Assembly: GCA_000827205.1 (NCBI GenBank)
Contig: KN832558.1
Span: forward strand, 946,227 to 1,010,226
Origin: Plicaturopsis crispa FD-325 SS-3
Lineage: Eukaryota > Basidiomycota > Agaricomycetes > Amylocorticiales > Amylocorticiaceae
DNA length: 64,000 bases
Direction: 5' to 3'
A program made the translations under genes and the position numbers. The notes under the pieces were generated by a model that was given only the letters and a program-made list of their open reading frames with translations, was not told the origin of the DNA and ran no database searches. Each line of letters begins with the position of its first letter. The stretch's first letter is position 1. Below, piece after piece: positions 45,390-57,630 of this stretch.

Positions 45390-46505
45390 CTACTGAATGA
45401 GAGTGCCGTCGGAGTTGAAGTTGAAGTTCATGATGGCGGGGCCGGCGACGATGTTGCTGTCATCGGCCTTGGTGCCGCTGGTAGTCACGACAGTGTAGAC
45501 GGTGCCGATCAGGTCTGCCGGGATCATGGCCATGCCGTCGCTACCGATGGGCGCGAACTCCTGGCTAAGGCCGGTGAAGAAGGCAAGGAAAAGCGGCGTA
45601 GAGCTGGACACGGAGTCGGGCCTGGTGAAGGTCGGCTTGACCTTCTTTCCGGGGGCGGCCGATGGGACAGTGAGCGTCGCGAAAGCCTTGACGGGGAGCG
45701 TCGGGTTGCTCGACGGGCACTTGGTGATGAACTGCGCCGCGATGGTGTACACCTGGTCCAAGCTCAAAGGGACCTAATGATAACAGTCGTGGTTAGACAT
45801 TGAAAGGAGATCAAGTCGCGGAGGAAACATACATCGAGATCGCCTGACCAGGAGTTGACCTTGTTGACGGCGCCTGAGATCCACGAGACGTGGCGAGCCT
45901 CGGTGGTCAGGATGCTTCCCGCAGCGGTGAGGTAGTCCTTGTTGGTGATGAGCCCGGCAGCGCCGAGGTACGCGGTGACACCTGCTCCACCGTCAGCCGC
46001 GGAAAATAGCCATGAACCGCTGAATTATTTACCGGTGCCCTCGAGAGCCATGCTCAGAGCCGCGAACGACTTCGGGTCGGTGTAAGGGCTGATAAACAGG
46101 TTAGCAGTGGTGGATGTGTGGACAGAGAATACTCACAAGCTGTACTCGCACGCAGCGGTAGCCTTCGAGCCGAGCGCCTTGGTCAAGAAGTCGACGTGCG
46201 CCTTTTCGTGCGCAGCGATCTCTACGAAGCGACCACGCGCCCAGCTGGGCAGACCGGCCTTGGTGAACGCGGCGGCGTCGAACTTGTTGAGTGCGCCCTC
46301 GTAGAACGCGCTCTCGAGATGCTCGAGAGTGAGCGCGTAGTTGAGGATGGCGGTATCTATGAGCAATGGCGAGCCATTAGCACGCGGTAGGCATATGCAT
46401 GTGTACATGAGTCGTACCATCAACGGCGGCGGCGCGCTTGGTGGGGACTGCACTGACACCGGTGAGTGCGGCGGCGGCAAGGGTGGTGAAAATGGCGGTC
46501 TTCAT
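45390..46505 (-). CDS. Rds1-like secreted protein with ferritin-like domain, copy 1
   Basis: The ATG at 46503-46505 opens a signal peptide, MKTAIFTTLAAAALTGVSAVP, followed by a TKR that resembles a Kex2 site. The ferritin-like four-helix part reads DTAILNYALTLEHLESAFYEGA, with the metal-type E-x-x-H pairs in TLEHLE and AAHEKAHVDFL, then EARHVSWI in helix 4. A beta-rich tail follows, from DVPLSLDQVYTIAAQF to NFNFNSDGTLIQ. Family members include S. pombe Rds1, induced by stress and nutrient change; enzymatic activity is unproven. Four introns lie at the same places as in the copy at 49841. A TATAAAA sits at 46618-46624 on the minus strand, about 115 bases before the ATG. Confidence 0.87.
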
Positions 46506-47698
46506 TGTGGAGGGTTGTCGAAAGAGTGTGGAGGGTGAAAGCTAAAAAGAATGTGGGTAATCGAAGGCTGTAGGGAAGACCTGGATTGAAGAAACGAAAA
46601 CTTGGAAATCGTAGGGATTTTATACCCTGCTTCCTGGAGGGCTGACATTGGGCTGGACCTTGAGTGGGCTGACGGTTGAAAGGCTGACGGTTTGCGAACG
46701 GAAAGCTGCCAGCCGCACGGGCATGTCGGTCGGGTGATTTTGAAATGTTGTGTTATTTTGACTGAGCGTTCGAAACAAACCGACAGGTGGTCGGCCGAAT
46801 GCATGGTCGAGCACGATTACAAGATGATATTGCACGAGAGAAATACACACAGGTGCGGAAGGCCCGAGTCGCAGGTTCGCTACGTCAAGGCCGAGGATTT
46901 CAGAGCACAGTAACAGTAGATAGGCAGCGGCGTATTCCGAAAGGCCCGACTCCGTATCGACTAGTGTTAGTGCCTTGAACTTGGAGTTGAATAAGGGCAG
47001 CCAAGCGATAAAACCAGTAGGACGAAGTAAGATGGCGGATAACCCTGGACAGTTACCAGTGTGCAATCCGTAGGGCATCGATGATTTGGACAGCGATGAG
47101 ACAATTGAACGCGAAGACCCAGCGCCCCATCGCTAGCTTTATCGGCTAGGTTTCTGTTGCACCGATACACCAGGCTACGGCCTTCAGAGAGTGCATGTCA
47201 CTGCAGATGCATGGAGCCTGGCCAGAGAGAAAATGATCATCGCGGATTGTAGAGTCCGCGGATGTAGAGTTTGTAGTCCTGTAGTATCCAGATTCCAGCC
47301 ATTGCACGGACTCAGAGTCATCATCGAAAAGACTCACGTTCGACGCCTCTGCTCAACCAATGCTCGCTCTGCTCAGCCCTGCCTGCTTCGAAGTCCAGTG
47401 CGAATGGCCAGCAGCGGGTGGCCATCGTCGACGACGATAGTATAACTTGAATCGAAGATAACCTTGTGCGAGTGTGTTGGCCAGTGAGCTCGGCTATTGA
47501 TCGTGGCAAGCAAGAGACCAAGGACTCCTTGGCCACCGTATATAGGCAACGTGAGTAAGCCCCTCCCAGGACATTGTGAGTAATGTCTGATTCTCATGAT
47601 CAACGTCGATGATGCCTTCAGATAAATACCTAGTTTTCAAGATGGGATGTCTATTTGAATTTTGAAACCATCGCTGTCACTGCCCAACTTCGTCTAGC
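46506..47698. other. Intergenic, about 1.2 kb, between divergent Rds1 copy 1 and the dehydrogenase
   Basis: This contains the TATA box of Rds1 copy 1 (46618-46624) and several scattered GGCTGAC words at 46640-46690. A minus-strand frame of 152 codons (46620-47078) has no family match and overlaps that promoter, so I leave it uncalled. Confidence 0.4.
46618..46624 (-). promoter_or_regulatory. TATA box of Rds1 copy 1
   Basis: A TATAAAA reads toward the gene, about 115 bases before its ATG. The other copy has TATAAG at 49720, a similar distance away. Confidence 0.55.
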
Positions 47699-49255
47699 AT
47701 GCCTGCCTTGCCAAGCACAATCCGTGAATATCATGTTACCAAAGTACGGCCCCTCCACAATGTTCAGTCTCCGTGATATTCACATTCTGAGCGTATATAG
47801 GTTGATGGTGTTAGCACCCTTGCTATACTCGAAGCCGCCCTACCTAAATTAAGGGCAACGGATGTTCTCGTCAAAATTCATGCCGTGTCCCTCAATGTAC
47901 GTAGAATGGCATGTATCTTACAATATCCTGGCTCACATGCCGTCAGGCCCGCGATCTCCCAGTCTCTAAAGGGACATATCGGATGTAGGCCTCACCACCC
48001 ATTGCCGCCCATGTAACCTGCCTCATAGCCTCTAAGCGACAAGGAGAACGTCATCCCGGCCTCGGACTGCGCTGGCGAGATCGTCGCCCTTGGTGCAGAC
48101 CTGCTCACATCAAGACCGTGGGCCCCAGGAGATCGAGTGTGCGCGAGCATGGTGCTGGACCATATATACGGGGACACCACGAAGGAAATACAAAGTACAA
48201 CTATGGGCTCACCGCTTGACGGGGTGTTGGCCGAGTATAAGGCATTCCCCGCTCATGTAAGTCCACTCACGCGTTCTCGTTTGTGCATAGGTCTGACGGC
48301 GTAACAGTCGCTTGTGAGGATTCCGGAGCATTTGTCATACGAAGAAGCCTCCACTCTTCCGTGAGTCAACTGGCATTCCTGTTGGCCATGTTTGATAAGT
48401 ATCACTGACCCGATCTCAATATAGTTGCGCCGCGTTGACTGCGTACAACGCGATTAGCGGCCCTGTGCCTGTCAAAGGTGGCGACACTATTCTTATTCAA
48501 GGGACAGGTGGTGTATCGATGTGCGCAACATCTATCGCCTTCACAGGCTACTCTGCTAAATCAACATGGCAATAACATAGCTTTGCGCTGCAGTTTGCGG
48601 TTGCCTCCGGCGCAACCGTCATCGCGACATCCTCCTCGGACTCAAAGCTCGAAGTCGCGAAGTCTTTCGGCGCCCATCATCTCATAAACTATAAGGCGAC
48701 ACCCGACTGGGACCAGGAGGTTCTGAAAATCGTATGTTGGAATCTCTTTTCTGCTTCATGCTATGATGCACTATACAGTGGGCCTGACATGTCTTGCATG
48801 CTAGACGAACGGTCGCGGGGTGGATCATGTCATGGAAGCAGGTGGGATGGAGACCATCGCTAAATCCATAGCAGCTGTCCGTATAGGTGGATGGATTCAT
48901 GCCTTCGGCGTACTTGGAAGCAGGCCGCCCCCCAATACTGAGGTATCGGCCCAGCGCCAGAGCGACAGCGACATCAACATACCGCTTCTGGCCATCATGA
49001 AAGCGATCACGCTTCGAGGTGTTCATATAGGATCCGTCGCCCTGTTCGTCGCCTTCAGGGATTATCATTGTATTCTCCAGCCATGCTAACTCTGTACCGC
49101 GCAGATTCAATGACATGACGCGACTGATCACGGCGGCCAAAATCCGCCCGGCCGTCAATCAGGTCTTTAAATTCGAGGACGCGCAGAAGGCATACGATCA
49201 CTTAGAGTCTCAGACGCACGTTGGAAAGGTTGTCATCAGGGTTTCGAGGACCTGA
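47699..49255 (+). CDS. Zinc-type alcohol dehydrogenase / quinone oxidoreductase-like
   Basis: This is a medium-chain dehydrogenase/reductase of about 345 residues. Exon 1 (47699-47743) gives [15 protein letters not shown]. The next exon (47801-47896) gives [21 protein letters not shown], then [11 protein letters not shown]. Further exons give [68 protein letters not shown] and the nucleotide-binding [20 protein letters not shown]. After that come [12 protein letters not shown] and a C-terminus ending [11 protein letters not shown] at a TGA at 49253-49255. Only the ASDCAGE cysteine is seen in the catalytic region; the four-cysteine structural zinc lobe is absent, as in quinone-reductase-like members. 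I first suspected a frameshift near 47743, but a 57-base intron restores the frame exactly. The substrate is unknown. Confidence 0.83.
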
Positions 49256-49840
49256 ATATCACTGAGTGGCTGCATCTCACATTCTTGCGGGAGCGTGTTT
49301 TGCGCCGCATCCTCAGAGAATCTCAGCCACCGCCACAACCGCCGGCGCCACCTCCAAGTTGGCGATGCAACTCTGTCTACAACTCTCCTTCACCTGAATC
49401 CTTGCACCCTACTCTTGTCAATCACAACTGTAATGCCATTTATGCTTCCTTTTATGTTGACAACTTCGATTTGAGAGGCACAGTGTCTCGAGGACATGCT
49501 GACTGCTTGAGGCTCTCGTTCCAGCTTGAAGCCTTGCTTTTCAATGACCCGCAAAGGTACGCTTGTTTATAGTTTCTCATCGACACGTACGACTCCGAGC
49601 TCTGACCGTCCTCGCAGTGCATACGTACCCATTACTTACGACTCGCCCGGCGGGGCCGAGCAGAAAAACTCGATGTCGATTTGAGCCCGTATCCGTCTCC
49701 AGTAGTGCGTCCGCTGGGCTATAAGTTCAAGACTCAACCACTATTTTCTTCCAACCAGTCTCTCGTTCCCGCCCCTTCGTTCGTTCGTTTTTCGCCGCTC
49801 GTTTCATTCGCCCGCCACCTTTCGTTTGCCCGCCGCCACC
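49256..49840. promoter_or_regulatory. Promoter region of Rds1 copy 2
   Basis: The 585 bases hold a TATAAG at 49720-49725, 121 bases before the ATG. A long C/T-rich leader leads to an optimal start context, GCCGCCACCATGA. This is the pattern expected of a strongly expressed gene. Confidence 0.55.
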
Positions 49841-50955
49841 ATGAAGACCGCCATTTTCGCCACCCTCGCCGCCGCCGCCCTCACCGGCGTCACCGCTGTT
49901 CCCACCAAGCGTGCAGACAACGTTGATGGTATGTTACTAAAAGTTCATGGTTGCCGATGACTTCTTAATGTGTTTGCACTGTAGATACCACCATCCTCAA
50001 CTACGCGCTTACTCTCGAGCATCTCGAAAATGCTTTTTACAAGGGCGCGCTGGACAAGTTCGACGAGGCGGCTTTCAGGAAGGCCGGTCTTCCTAGCTGG
50101 GCACGCGGGCGCTTTGTCGAGGTCGCTGCGCACGAGCAGGCACACGTCGCCTTTTTGACCAAGGCACTCGGTGACAAGGCGACTGCCCCTTGCCAGTACA
50201 ACTTGTGAGTTGTCTTTTGCGAGACGCCCCACCACGGTCGCTGACTGTTCATCAGCCCGTACACCGACCCCAAGTCTTTTGCGGCGCTGAGCATGGCTCT
50301 CGAGGGTACCGGTCAGTTACTCTATCTTTGTATCTTCCAGCCATTGCTCATCGTTCTTCAGGCGTGTCCGCATACCTTGGTGCTGCTGCACTCATCTCCA
50401 ACAAGGACTACCTCACCGCGGCGGCTAGCGTCCTGTCAACCGAAGCTCGCCATGCCTCATGGGTCTCGGGTACCGTCGTCGGTGTCAACTCGTGGTCTGG
50501 TGCACTCGATGTATGTATACCTACGCGCCAGCTCCACTCCTCGGTCCATGACTTACTCGTCGCATATCTACTAGGTCCCCCTCAGCTTGGACCAGGTTTA
50601 CACCATTGCGGCGGCGTTCATCACCAAGTGCCCGTCAACCAACCCCACGCTCCCTGTCAAGGCCTTCCCCACGCTGACGATCCCCTCCGCCGGCCCTGGC
50701 AAGAAGGTCAAGGTGGTCTTCACCAAGCCCGACGCCGTCTCGAGCTCGACCCCGCTCTTCGTCGCGTTCTTCACGGGCCTGAGCCAGGAGTTTGCTCCCA
50801 TTGCCAGCGACGGCTCGGTGACGATCCCGAAAGACCTCATCGGCACCGTCTATGCCGTCGTGACCACCAGCGGTACCCAGGCCGACGACAGCAACATCGT
50901 TGCAGGCCCAGCTATCCTGAGCTTCAACTTCAACTCGGACGGGACTCTGGCTTAA
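49841..50955 (+). CDS. Rds1-like secreted protein with ferritin-like domain, copy 2
   Basis: This is a close paralogue of the gene at 45390-46505, in the opposite orientation. The ATG at 49841 opens MKTAIFATLAAAALTGVTAVP and a TKR cleavage-like site. The four-helix part has DTTILNYALTLEHLENAFYKG, HEQAHVAFL, SFAALSMALEGTG and EARHASWV. The beta-rich tail reads DVPLSLDQVYTIAAAFITKC through PGKKVKVVFTKPD to FNFNSDGTLA, with the TAA at 50953-50955. The intron positions match copy 1, so the duplication is by DNA and not retroposition. The E-x-x-H residues of the ferritin-like fold are kept. A secreted, highly expressed stress or surface protein is likely; metal binding is inferred from the fold. 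Confidence 0.88.
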
Positions 50956-51517
50956 AGCGATGGTGTTTGCGGTGGATCTGGGCATAATCCTGGGGCTGGC
51001 TGCGAATAGTTTACTCACATTTTATGAACGTACACACTATCTACATTATACGACTATTTCTACCTTTGCACTGCACACATATTGCGACTATGTACTGGCA
51101 CGGTTCAGTGGGCCGCAGCCGTCCCGTTTCACCCGGCGGTCCGGGAGGGAAGACCCCTGAGCTCTACGGGTCAAATGGCCCAATGCCAGCTGCAAACGTT
51201 CGCGTTCTGCATGTTTTCTATGTGAGTACTGAGGTTGTACTCCTTCGTCTTATACCGCCAGGTGCTTTGACCGATTGCACTGCTCCATACGCGACGGGCT
51301 CGAGAAAACATTTTATCCGACTGATTCGCGCCACCCGGGCCTCGCCTCCGACAAGTTTTTCCATCCGCACTCAGCCGTTCGGTATTTCAGTTTCTTACCT
51401 CGACGTTCAACATCATCGAGCTTGCAGCTTGAAGGTCCGTTGAAGAGTAACGGAGAGGTGAGTGAGCGAGCGAGTTTCGTTCACCAGCTATGTAACTGAC
51501 CGCCAAACGCAGCCACC
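50956..51517. other. Intergenic, about 560 bases
   Basis: This holds the 3' end of Rds1 copy 2 and the GUT2 promoter. An open frame at 51024-51443 has no family match. No repeats were found. Confidence 0.45.
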
Positions 51518-54177
51518 ATGTCCGTATTTCGTCGGCTGTTGTTCTCTCGGAGGACGCTAGCCCTCGCATCTGCGGGTACCGTCGCTACAGCAGGCGGTGG
51601 ATACTGGTTCTTGAACTCAGGCCCTACTTATCCTCTCACCACTGCGGAGAGCCGTCGTCCCCCTCCGCCATGGACGCCCCCGTCCAGGCAGGAGATGCTC
51701 AAGGCTCTCAAGACACCGGATGACGAGTTCGACCTTATCGTGGTCGGAGGTGGTGCAACGGGTGCAGGTGTCGCACTCGACGCCGTTACCCGTGGCCTGA
51801 AGGTCGCCATAATTGAGCGGGAAGATTTCAGTGCCGGTGCGTGGTTCGTTTTCTTCGCATTATATACCCCTCTGACACAGAACAGGGACGTCCTCGAAAT
51901 CCACGAAACTGGTTCACGGAGGTGTACGCTACCTTCAGAAGGCTGTATTCGAGCTCGACTACGAACAATACAAGCTCGTCCGCGAGGCTCTCCACGAACG
52001 CAAAATTTTCCTTCAGACGGCCCCTTACCTCTCGGCGATGCTTCCCATTATGTTGCCCATTTACAAGTGCGTCGCATCCCATATCAGTGTCTCCTGAACC
52101 GATTTTCATGATGCGGTTTAGGTACTGGCAAGTACCCTACTATTGGGCCGGGTGCAAGATGTACGATGTCCTGGCTGGTAAGGAGAACATGGAAACTTCG
52201 TACCTCATGAGCAAGGGAAAGGCCCTCGAGACCTTCCCTATGCTCAAGAGCGACGGTCTTGTTGGTGCACTGGTTTACTATGACGGTCCGTCCTGCTCAT
52301 GCTGTAGTTGTGCCGCAGTCTCACGTTCTGCGATTTAGGACAACACAACGACTCTCGGATGAACGTAGCCCTCGTGATGACGGCCGTCAAGCATGGCGCC
52401 GTCGTACTTAACCACGCGGAAGTCACCGAACTGCACAAGAACGGCACTGGAAAATTGAACGGCGCCCGTATCAAGGACAACCTTACTGGTCAGGAATTCA
52501 ACGTAAAATCAAAGGTAATTTCGCGCTCCATCTTAGGCGTATCTGGCACTCAACGTCGCATCAGGGAATCGTCAACGCGACCGGCCCCTTTGCCGATGCA
52601 CTGCTCAAACTGGACAACCCCGCGCACCAGAACATCGTGCAGCCCTCCTCCGGCGTGCACATCACGCTGCCGAACTACTACTCCCCGCGCACCATGGGCC
52701 TGCTCGACCCGGCGACCTCTGACGGCCGCGTGATCTTCTTCCTGCCGTGGCAGGGCAACACGATCGCGGGCACGACGGACACACCGGTCTCGGTCACGAC
52801 GGACCCGCACGCGCAGGAGGACGAGATCCGCTGGATCCTCGAGGAGGTGCGCCGCTACCTGAGCCCGGACATCAAGGTGCGCCGCGGCGACGTGCTCAGC
52901 GCGTGGAGCGGTCTGCGCCCGCTCGTGCGCCAGCCCGGCGCCGCGAGCACGGAGGGCCTCGTGCGCAACCACATGATCGACGTTTCGGACTCGGGCCTGC
53001 TGACCATCGCTGGCGGGAAATGGACGACCTACAGGGCTATGGCACAGGAGACGGTCGATGTCGCGGTCAAGGCTTTCGGACTTGAGGGCAAAGTCAAGAA
53101 TGGTTGTGTCACTGAGACTGTCAGGCTCGTCGGCAGCGACGGGTGGAGTCGCAACATGTTCATCGGTCTGATTCAACGGGTTCGCTTTTTTTCAATGTAT
53201 TTCTCTTCTTCATCTTGCTCATTATGTTGTGCAGTATGGTCTGGAGACCGAAGTGGCAAAACACCTTTCGGACAACTATGGAGATCGCGCATGGACAGTC
53301 TTGTCGCTCGCACACCCCACCGGTGAATCCTGGCCCTTGCACGGCGTCCGCCTCAGCAGCCAATATCCTTGTCAGTTCTCCGTCTCCCCGCGTTTGACTA
53401 CTTTTCTCGTTAACACTGCTCCTTTAGATATCGAGGCTGAAGTTCGCTACGCCGTACGCAACGAATACGCGCAGACCGCCATTGACGTCCTCGCCCGCCG
53501 CACTCGTCTTTCTTTCCTCAACGCACAGGCAGCCCTGAACGCACTTCCCCGTGTAGCCGACATCATGGCGGAGGAGCTCGGGTGGTCTCGCTCGGAGAAA
53601 AAGAAACAGATTGACGACGCTGTCGTCTTCCTAGGAAGCATGGGCCTTGCACCCGGTGCCACGGTCGCACCGAGTCACCACAAGAGCGTCTTCGAGCGTA
53701 TTGAGAGTGTTTTCTGGAATCCCGCCACCCTTGGTGTTGGCGCCCAGAAGGGCACCGCGAGCATCTACAGCCGCGCGCAGTTCGAGAGCGGTGAGGTGGA
53801 CACCTTGCGCCGGGCCTTCGAAGGGCGCGCCGTCTCCGTCCCTGCCGCGCAGACCCAGGCTTCCGGCGTCGTTGACGAGAAGCGTGTGCAGAAGCAGGAG
53901 CTCCCTGAACTGCTCAAGGGTGTATCTGGCTACGAAGGCATTCCCCTCAAGGACTTCGAGTACGTTTTCGAGGAGGCCGGGTATTCTTCCCGTGCCGATT
54001 TCGACTTTGACGAGTTTGTGGAGGTATGTCGCATTCATGTGCCCAGTAGTTGCCTTGCTAACGTTCCTTATCCAGATATGTGCTACCTTGAAGGAAGTAT
54101 CCTTTGCACCCGCTACCGCCGGCGCTAAGAAGGAGAGGTTGAGGATCCCGGTCGAGAAGTCAGGAGGCGGTGTTTGA
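51518..54177 (+). CDS. GUT2: Mitochondrial FAD-dependent glycerol-3-phosphate dehydrogenase
   Basis: The enzyme oxidises glycerol-3-phosphate to dihydroxyacetone phosphate and passes electrons to ubiquinone at the outer face of the inner mitochondrial membrane. The ATG at 51518 opens an Arg-rich presequence (MSVFRRLLFSRRTLALA) and a short helix. The FAD motif is DLIVVGGGATGAGVALDAVTR. Then come GTSSKSTKLVHGGVRYLQKA across the first intron, QHNDSRMNVALV, GIVNATGPFAD, a GRVIFFLPWQGNTIAGTTDTP block, DVLSAWSGLRPLVR and GGKWTTYRAMA. The C-terminal part, LSFLNAQAAL to GYEGIPLKDFEYVFEEAGYSS, with DFDFDEFVEICATLKEV, looks like a degenerate EF-hand region as in animal and fungal forms. About eight introns are present. 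The 3' end faces the acyl-CoA ligase, with 140 bases between. Confidence 0.93.
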
Positions 54178-54317
54178 AGATACCATTAATCCTACGACGT
54201 TGCTACTTCCTCTACTTATAATGTATCGACAGAGAATCATTAGAGTCAACCCAAGTGTCACGGACTTCGATTATTTTATGTATTTACTTCTGTCTCAGCT
54301 GCAGTAGAAACATTCTA

Positions 54318-57053
54318 TCAAAGCTTGGCTTTTGCCCCTAGAGCTCTTGCATGGTCCCGCAGTCGAAATCTAAGCAGTTTACCGCTGGGGTTCTTGGGAA
54401 TCGTATCCAGGAACACCACGCCGCCTGCTAACCACTTGTATGTCACCTTGTTGTCCTCCACATACTATGTAGCGAGTCGCAATCAGTCACGATGAACTCA
54501 GTCAGTCGGCGGAACACACCTTGGCCAGAGCCCGCTTGATCGCCTTAGCCTCTGCAGGCGACTTGCGAGCACGCGCCGCGGCTTGAGCATTGAGCACCAC
54601 AAACGCAAGTGGGACCTCGCCGCTATAATCGTCTGGGACGCCGACGATGCATGCATCAGCTACATCAGGGTGCCCGAGGAGGAATCCCTCTAGCTCTGCA
54701 GGTGCAACTTGAAAGCCGCGCACTAAAAAGGCCTGATTAACAACAAGACGAGCGTGCAAGGGAAGATTTTACCTACCTTTCATGATCTCCTTCAAGCGAT
54801 CAACAACGAATATATCGCCGTTCTTATTGATGATGACCTCGTCTCCGGTCTTTACCCATCTATTTATGGCCCAGTCAAGTGAGCTCTGGCGACAGGTGAG
54901 TCCCAATACTCACCCGTCTATAAAAGTATGCTTCGTCCTGTCAGTGCACGATGAGATCGAATCACTAACAGCATCCAAGCGAGAACCCACGCTTCGGCGC
55001 TGTTGAGATATCCCAATGCCATAGCGGGTCCGCGGATGAGCAGCTCCCCTGGCTCGTCTACACCTGCCAAGCTCCCGTCAGGCTTAACCAGACGCACGAC
55101 GATGCCGGGGAGCAGCTGCCCCGAGCTTCCAACCGTGTCATGCTTTTGCGTGACAGGCATCATGCTAATCGCCGAGCATGTCTCCGTTAGTCCTGTACTC
55201 AGCGCATGCGTCAGCGTCTCGGACGATCTAATAGCGATGGTGGACGATAATTATGGCATAGCTGGAACCCACCGTACGCTTGGCCAAGCTGAGCACGGGG
55301 AAACATTTTCCGTAGTTGCTCGTATAACTCGCCCGTGAGCGGCGCAGCACCGAACATCGCTACCCGCACGCTTGACAAATCGTATTTCCTCGCATCTGGG
55401 TGCTAGAACACGACACCCAATCGTTTTGTTAGAGATATGGAATCAATGCAGTGAAGGGGTAGATATAGAATGAGCGCACTTTGCATAAGAGCACCGCTTG
55501 CGGGGGTACGAGGCTGACATCACAGGTCAGTGTATGATATCTCCTTGGTACAAGCACATTCATAAAGCTTACGGAAGGTGGGTGATTCGATGACGCTCTA
55601 TGCTCTTCACCATCTCTGTAAAATTAAATTTCGGGACGACTACGATCGTCATCTAGCAAAATTCATGAGCAATGGAGTTTGTGGGGCTAGGAGTAGACAT
55701 CGACCTACAGCGCAAAAGAACATGAAGTGCATCTACGATACCAGAGTAGGCATGGTAAGAACTAGATAATGCAGTTTCCAAGTTCACATAGCCAGGACAG
55801 GACCTACGTTGATCACGAGCCCGTATATATCTAAACCACGTCAGCTACTTTTCCGAGGGCAAGGAGATATGTGGTACTCACGATAAAACGGCAGCACTGT
55901 TCCATCTTCAGCTAGAACACCCTAGACTGAGATATGTGTGCTTACCCGCAATAGCGATATCACCCGGTCTATACCGTTGCTCCTCCCATGGTGCGTAGTG
56001 AGTGTTAACTTGATTGTGCGCGGCCATTTGTAAAACATTTACAATTGGGGCAATATGTGGTATCGCCACAGCCTATGTGTAGATTCCGTGAAGGCTGATG
56101 AGTTGGATTAAAGGGCAAATATCATGAATCGATAAACGTACCTTCGGCTGCCCTGTGGTCCCACTTGAAAAGCTCAGGAAGGCGAGTTTCTTCCTCGCCT
56201 CCCCAGGCGCCAATTTTCGCTCTACGAAGCTTGGTGGCTGGCTCAGGCCATACCTGACCAGCTCGACTAACGTCGCATATGTATGCGTATGAACGTGCTC
56301 AGGCGTTGGAGGGACGTCTAAAAGGACGATTCTCTCCGGCAAGACACCGGCCGCGAGAACGACCGGAAGAGAGGCAGAGACCGTGAAAGTGAGGACCGCA
56401 CGCGTCACGTCCGCTTGATACCTTAATTCGGATGCGGTATACGCGGGATTTGCACATCTAGTCAACCAGGGGCATCGATGTCAAGTGGAGGCTTAACGAT
56501 TAGGGGTGAATTGCACTCACGACACGATAGATCCTAGTCTATGGGTTGCCCATATAGCGACCGGGTAGTCTGTGCGTGCATCGGACACATACCGGGGTGA
56601 AGTGGAAGGAGGAAAGGCTTACCGACGCCGTTTGGGCTAAATATGAGAACTGGAAGGCTGGCATATTGTGGAGCCGTTCTGAATCGCTGATTCGATATGC
56701 TCACCAGCGTCATCCTCCTCTTATGCAGCAAGCAATTTGAGTACGCTTGGTCTGCTACATACAGTATGTAGCACTCTCACGTATGTTGCACTTGAGCTTC
56801 AGCGCGTTTGCCAGACCAAAGGTCCGTGCTCGAAGCTAAGTCGTGTGGTGTCAGCAGCATAAGTAGTTTCTTGAATAGAGTTGCTCACTTCCTCGAAACC
56901 AATGTTTCTACCTGTGGCATCCTCGATCATCCACGGTATCGACCCGTTCCTGACGGGCCTGCTAGGGTGTTGGGCATCCAAGAAGAACTGCGGAACCGTA
57001 AGGTCATCTGGATAGGCCGGAAGAGCCCCCGTCGTAGAGTGGAAGTCAGACAT
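54318..57053 (-). CDS. 4-coumarate-CoA-ligase-like acyl-CoA synthetase C, peroxisomal
   Basis: This is a third AMP-forming ligase, diverged from the tandem pair at 17.8-22.5 kb. The ATG at 57051-57053 starts [21 protein letters not shown]. Motifs: [29 protein letters not shown] (P-loop), [70 protein letters not shown], and the C-terminal lysine motif [12 protein letters not shown]. It ends GAKAKL, again an AKL peroxisomal-type terminus. Gaps between exon pieces are larger than in the other two, and it needs perhaps twelve introns, so the middle (55200-56080) is the least certain part. I see no in-frame stop that splicing does not remove. The FxxTGLTETC motif is typical of the fungal 4CL-like group. 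Confidence 0.78.
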
Positions 57054-57630
57054 CTAGTTTCACAAGAGTGGCGAGGGGTAAGATAGCAGCTGGTTATTCC
57101 GCCCATTACTTACGGTTGACAATTGCGACACATCGCGAGATACTATGGCGTGGTAACGTTCAAGCTTCAAGATTGGAGTTCTTCCCCTTCCGCTGTTCCG
57201 TCGCATGTGCTAACCTATGTCGGTTCCGTAAGCAGGTCGCCTGAGGGCTCCTTAGAAGGTAACAAAATGTCGATCAACGCGTCCCCGCCTTCTGAGACGA
57301 CCGGAGGTGGCATTCGATTTTCCTTGTCGGCCCGTTCAGTCCTGACAACTGGTAGCAAAGCAATCAACTAGCGGACGAGATATTACGGGTAGAAAGGACA
57401 AGTCCGTAAGCCTTTGGGGTACCAAATAATGGAGGTAATAGCTTGTCAGATGTCACCTTACAGCAAAAGTAGACATCGAGTTTCATTCACTTCGCAAGAC
57501 ACCAGCATGTATGGATGGGGAACGAAATGGCCTCTGTCAATATGATAATTAGTACCTCTGTCCCTAGAGATAAGTACGCTACATGACTCACCTACCTATG
57601 CTTGTACAGGCTTCCATATCGCTAAGGGCG
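57054..57630. other. Intergenic, about 580 bases
   Basis: This holds the promoter of acyl-CoA ligase C and the 3' flank of the methyltransferase pseudogene. The open frame at 57123-57371 has no family match. Confidence 0.4.

Noticed and set aside
46620-47078. 152-codon minus-strand frame upstream of Rds1 copy 1
   Set aside because: No family match, and it covers the TATA box and promoter of the Rds1 gene.
47699-47900. Apparent frameshift at the start of the zinc-type dehydrogenase
   Set aside because: A canonical 57-base intron (47744-47800) restores the frame and gives the expected N-terminus.
52550-53176. 208-codon frame antisense to GUT2
   Set aside because: It is a by-product of GC-rich third codon positions in the real gene; the sense strand carries clear enzyme motifs.
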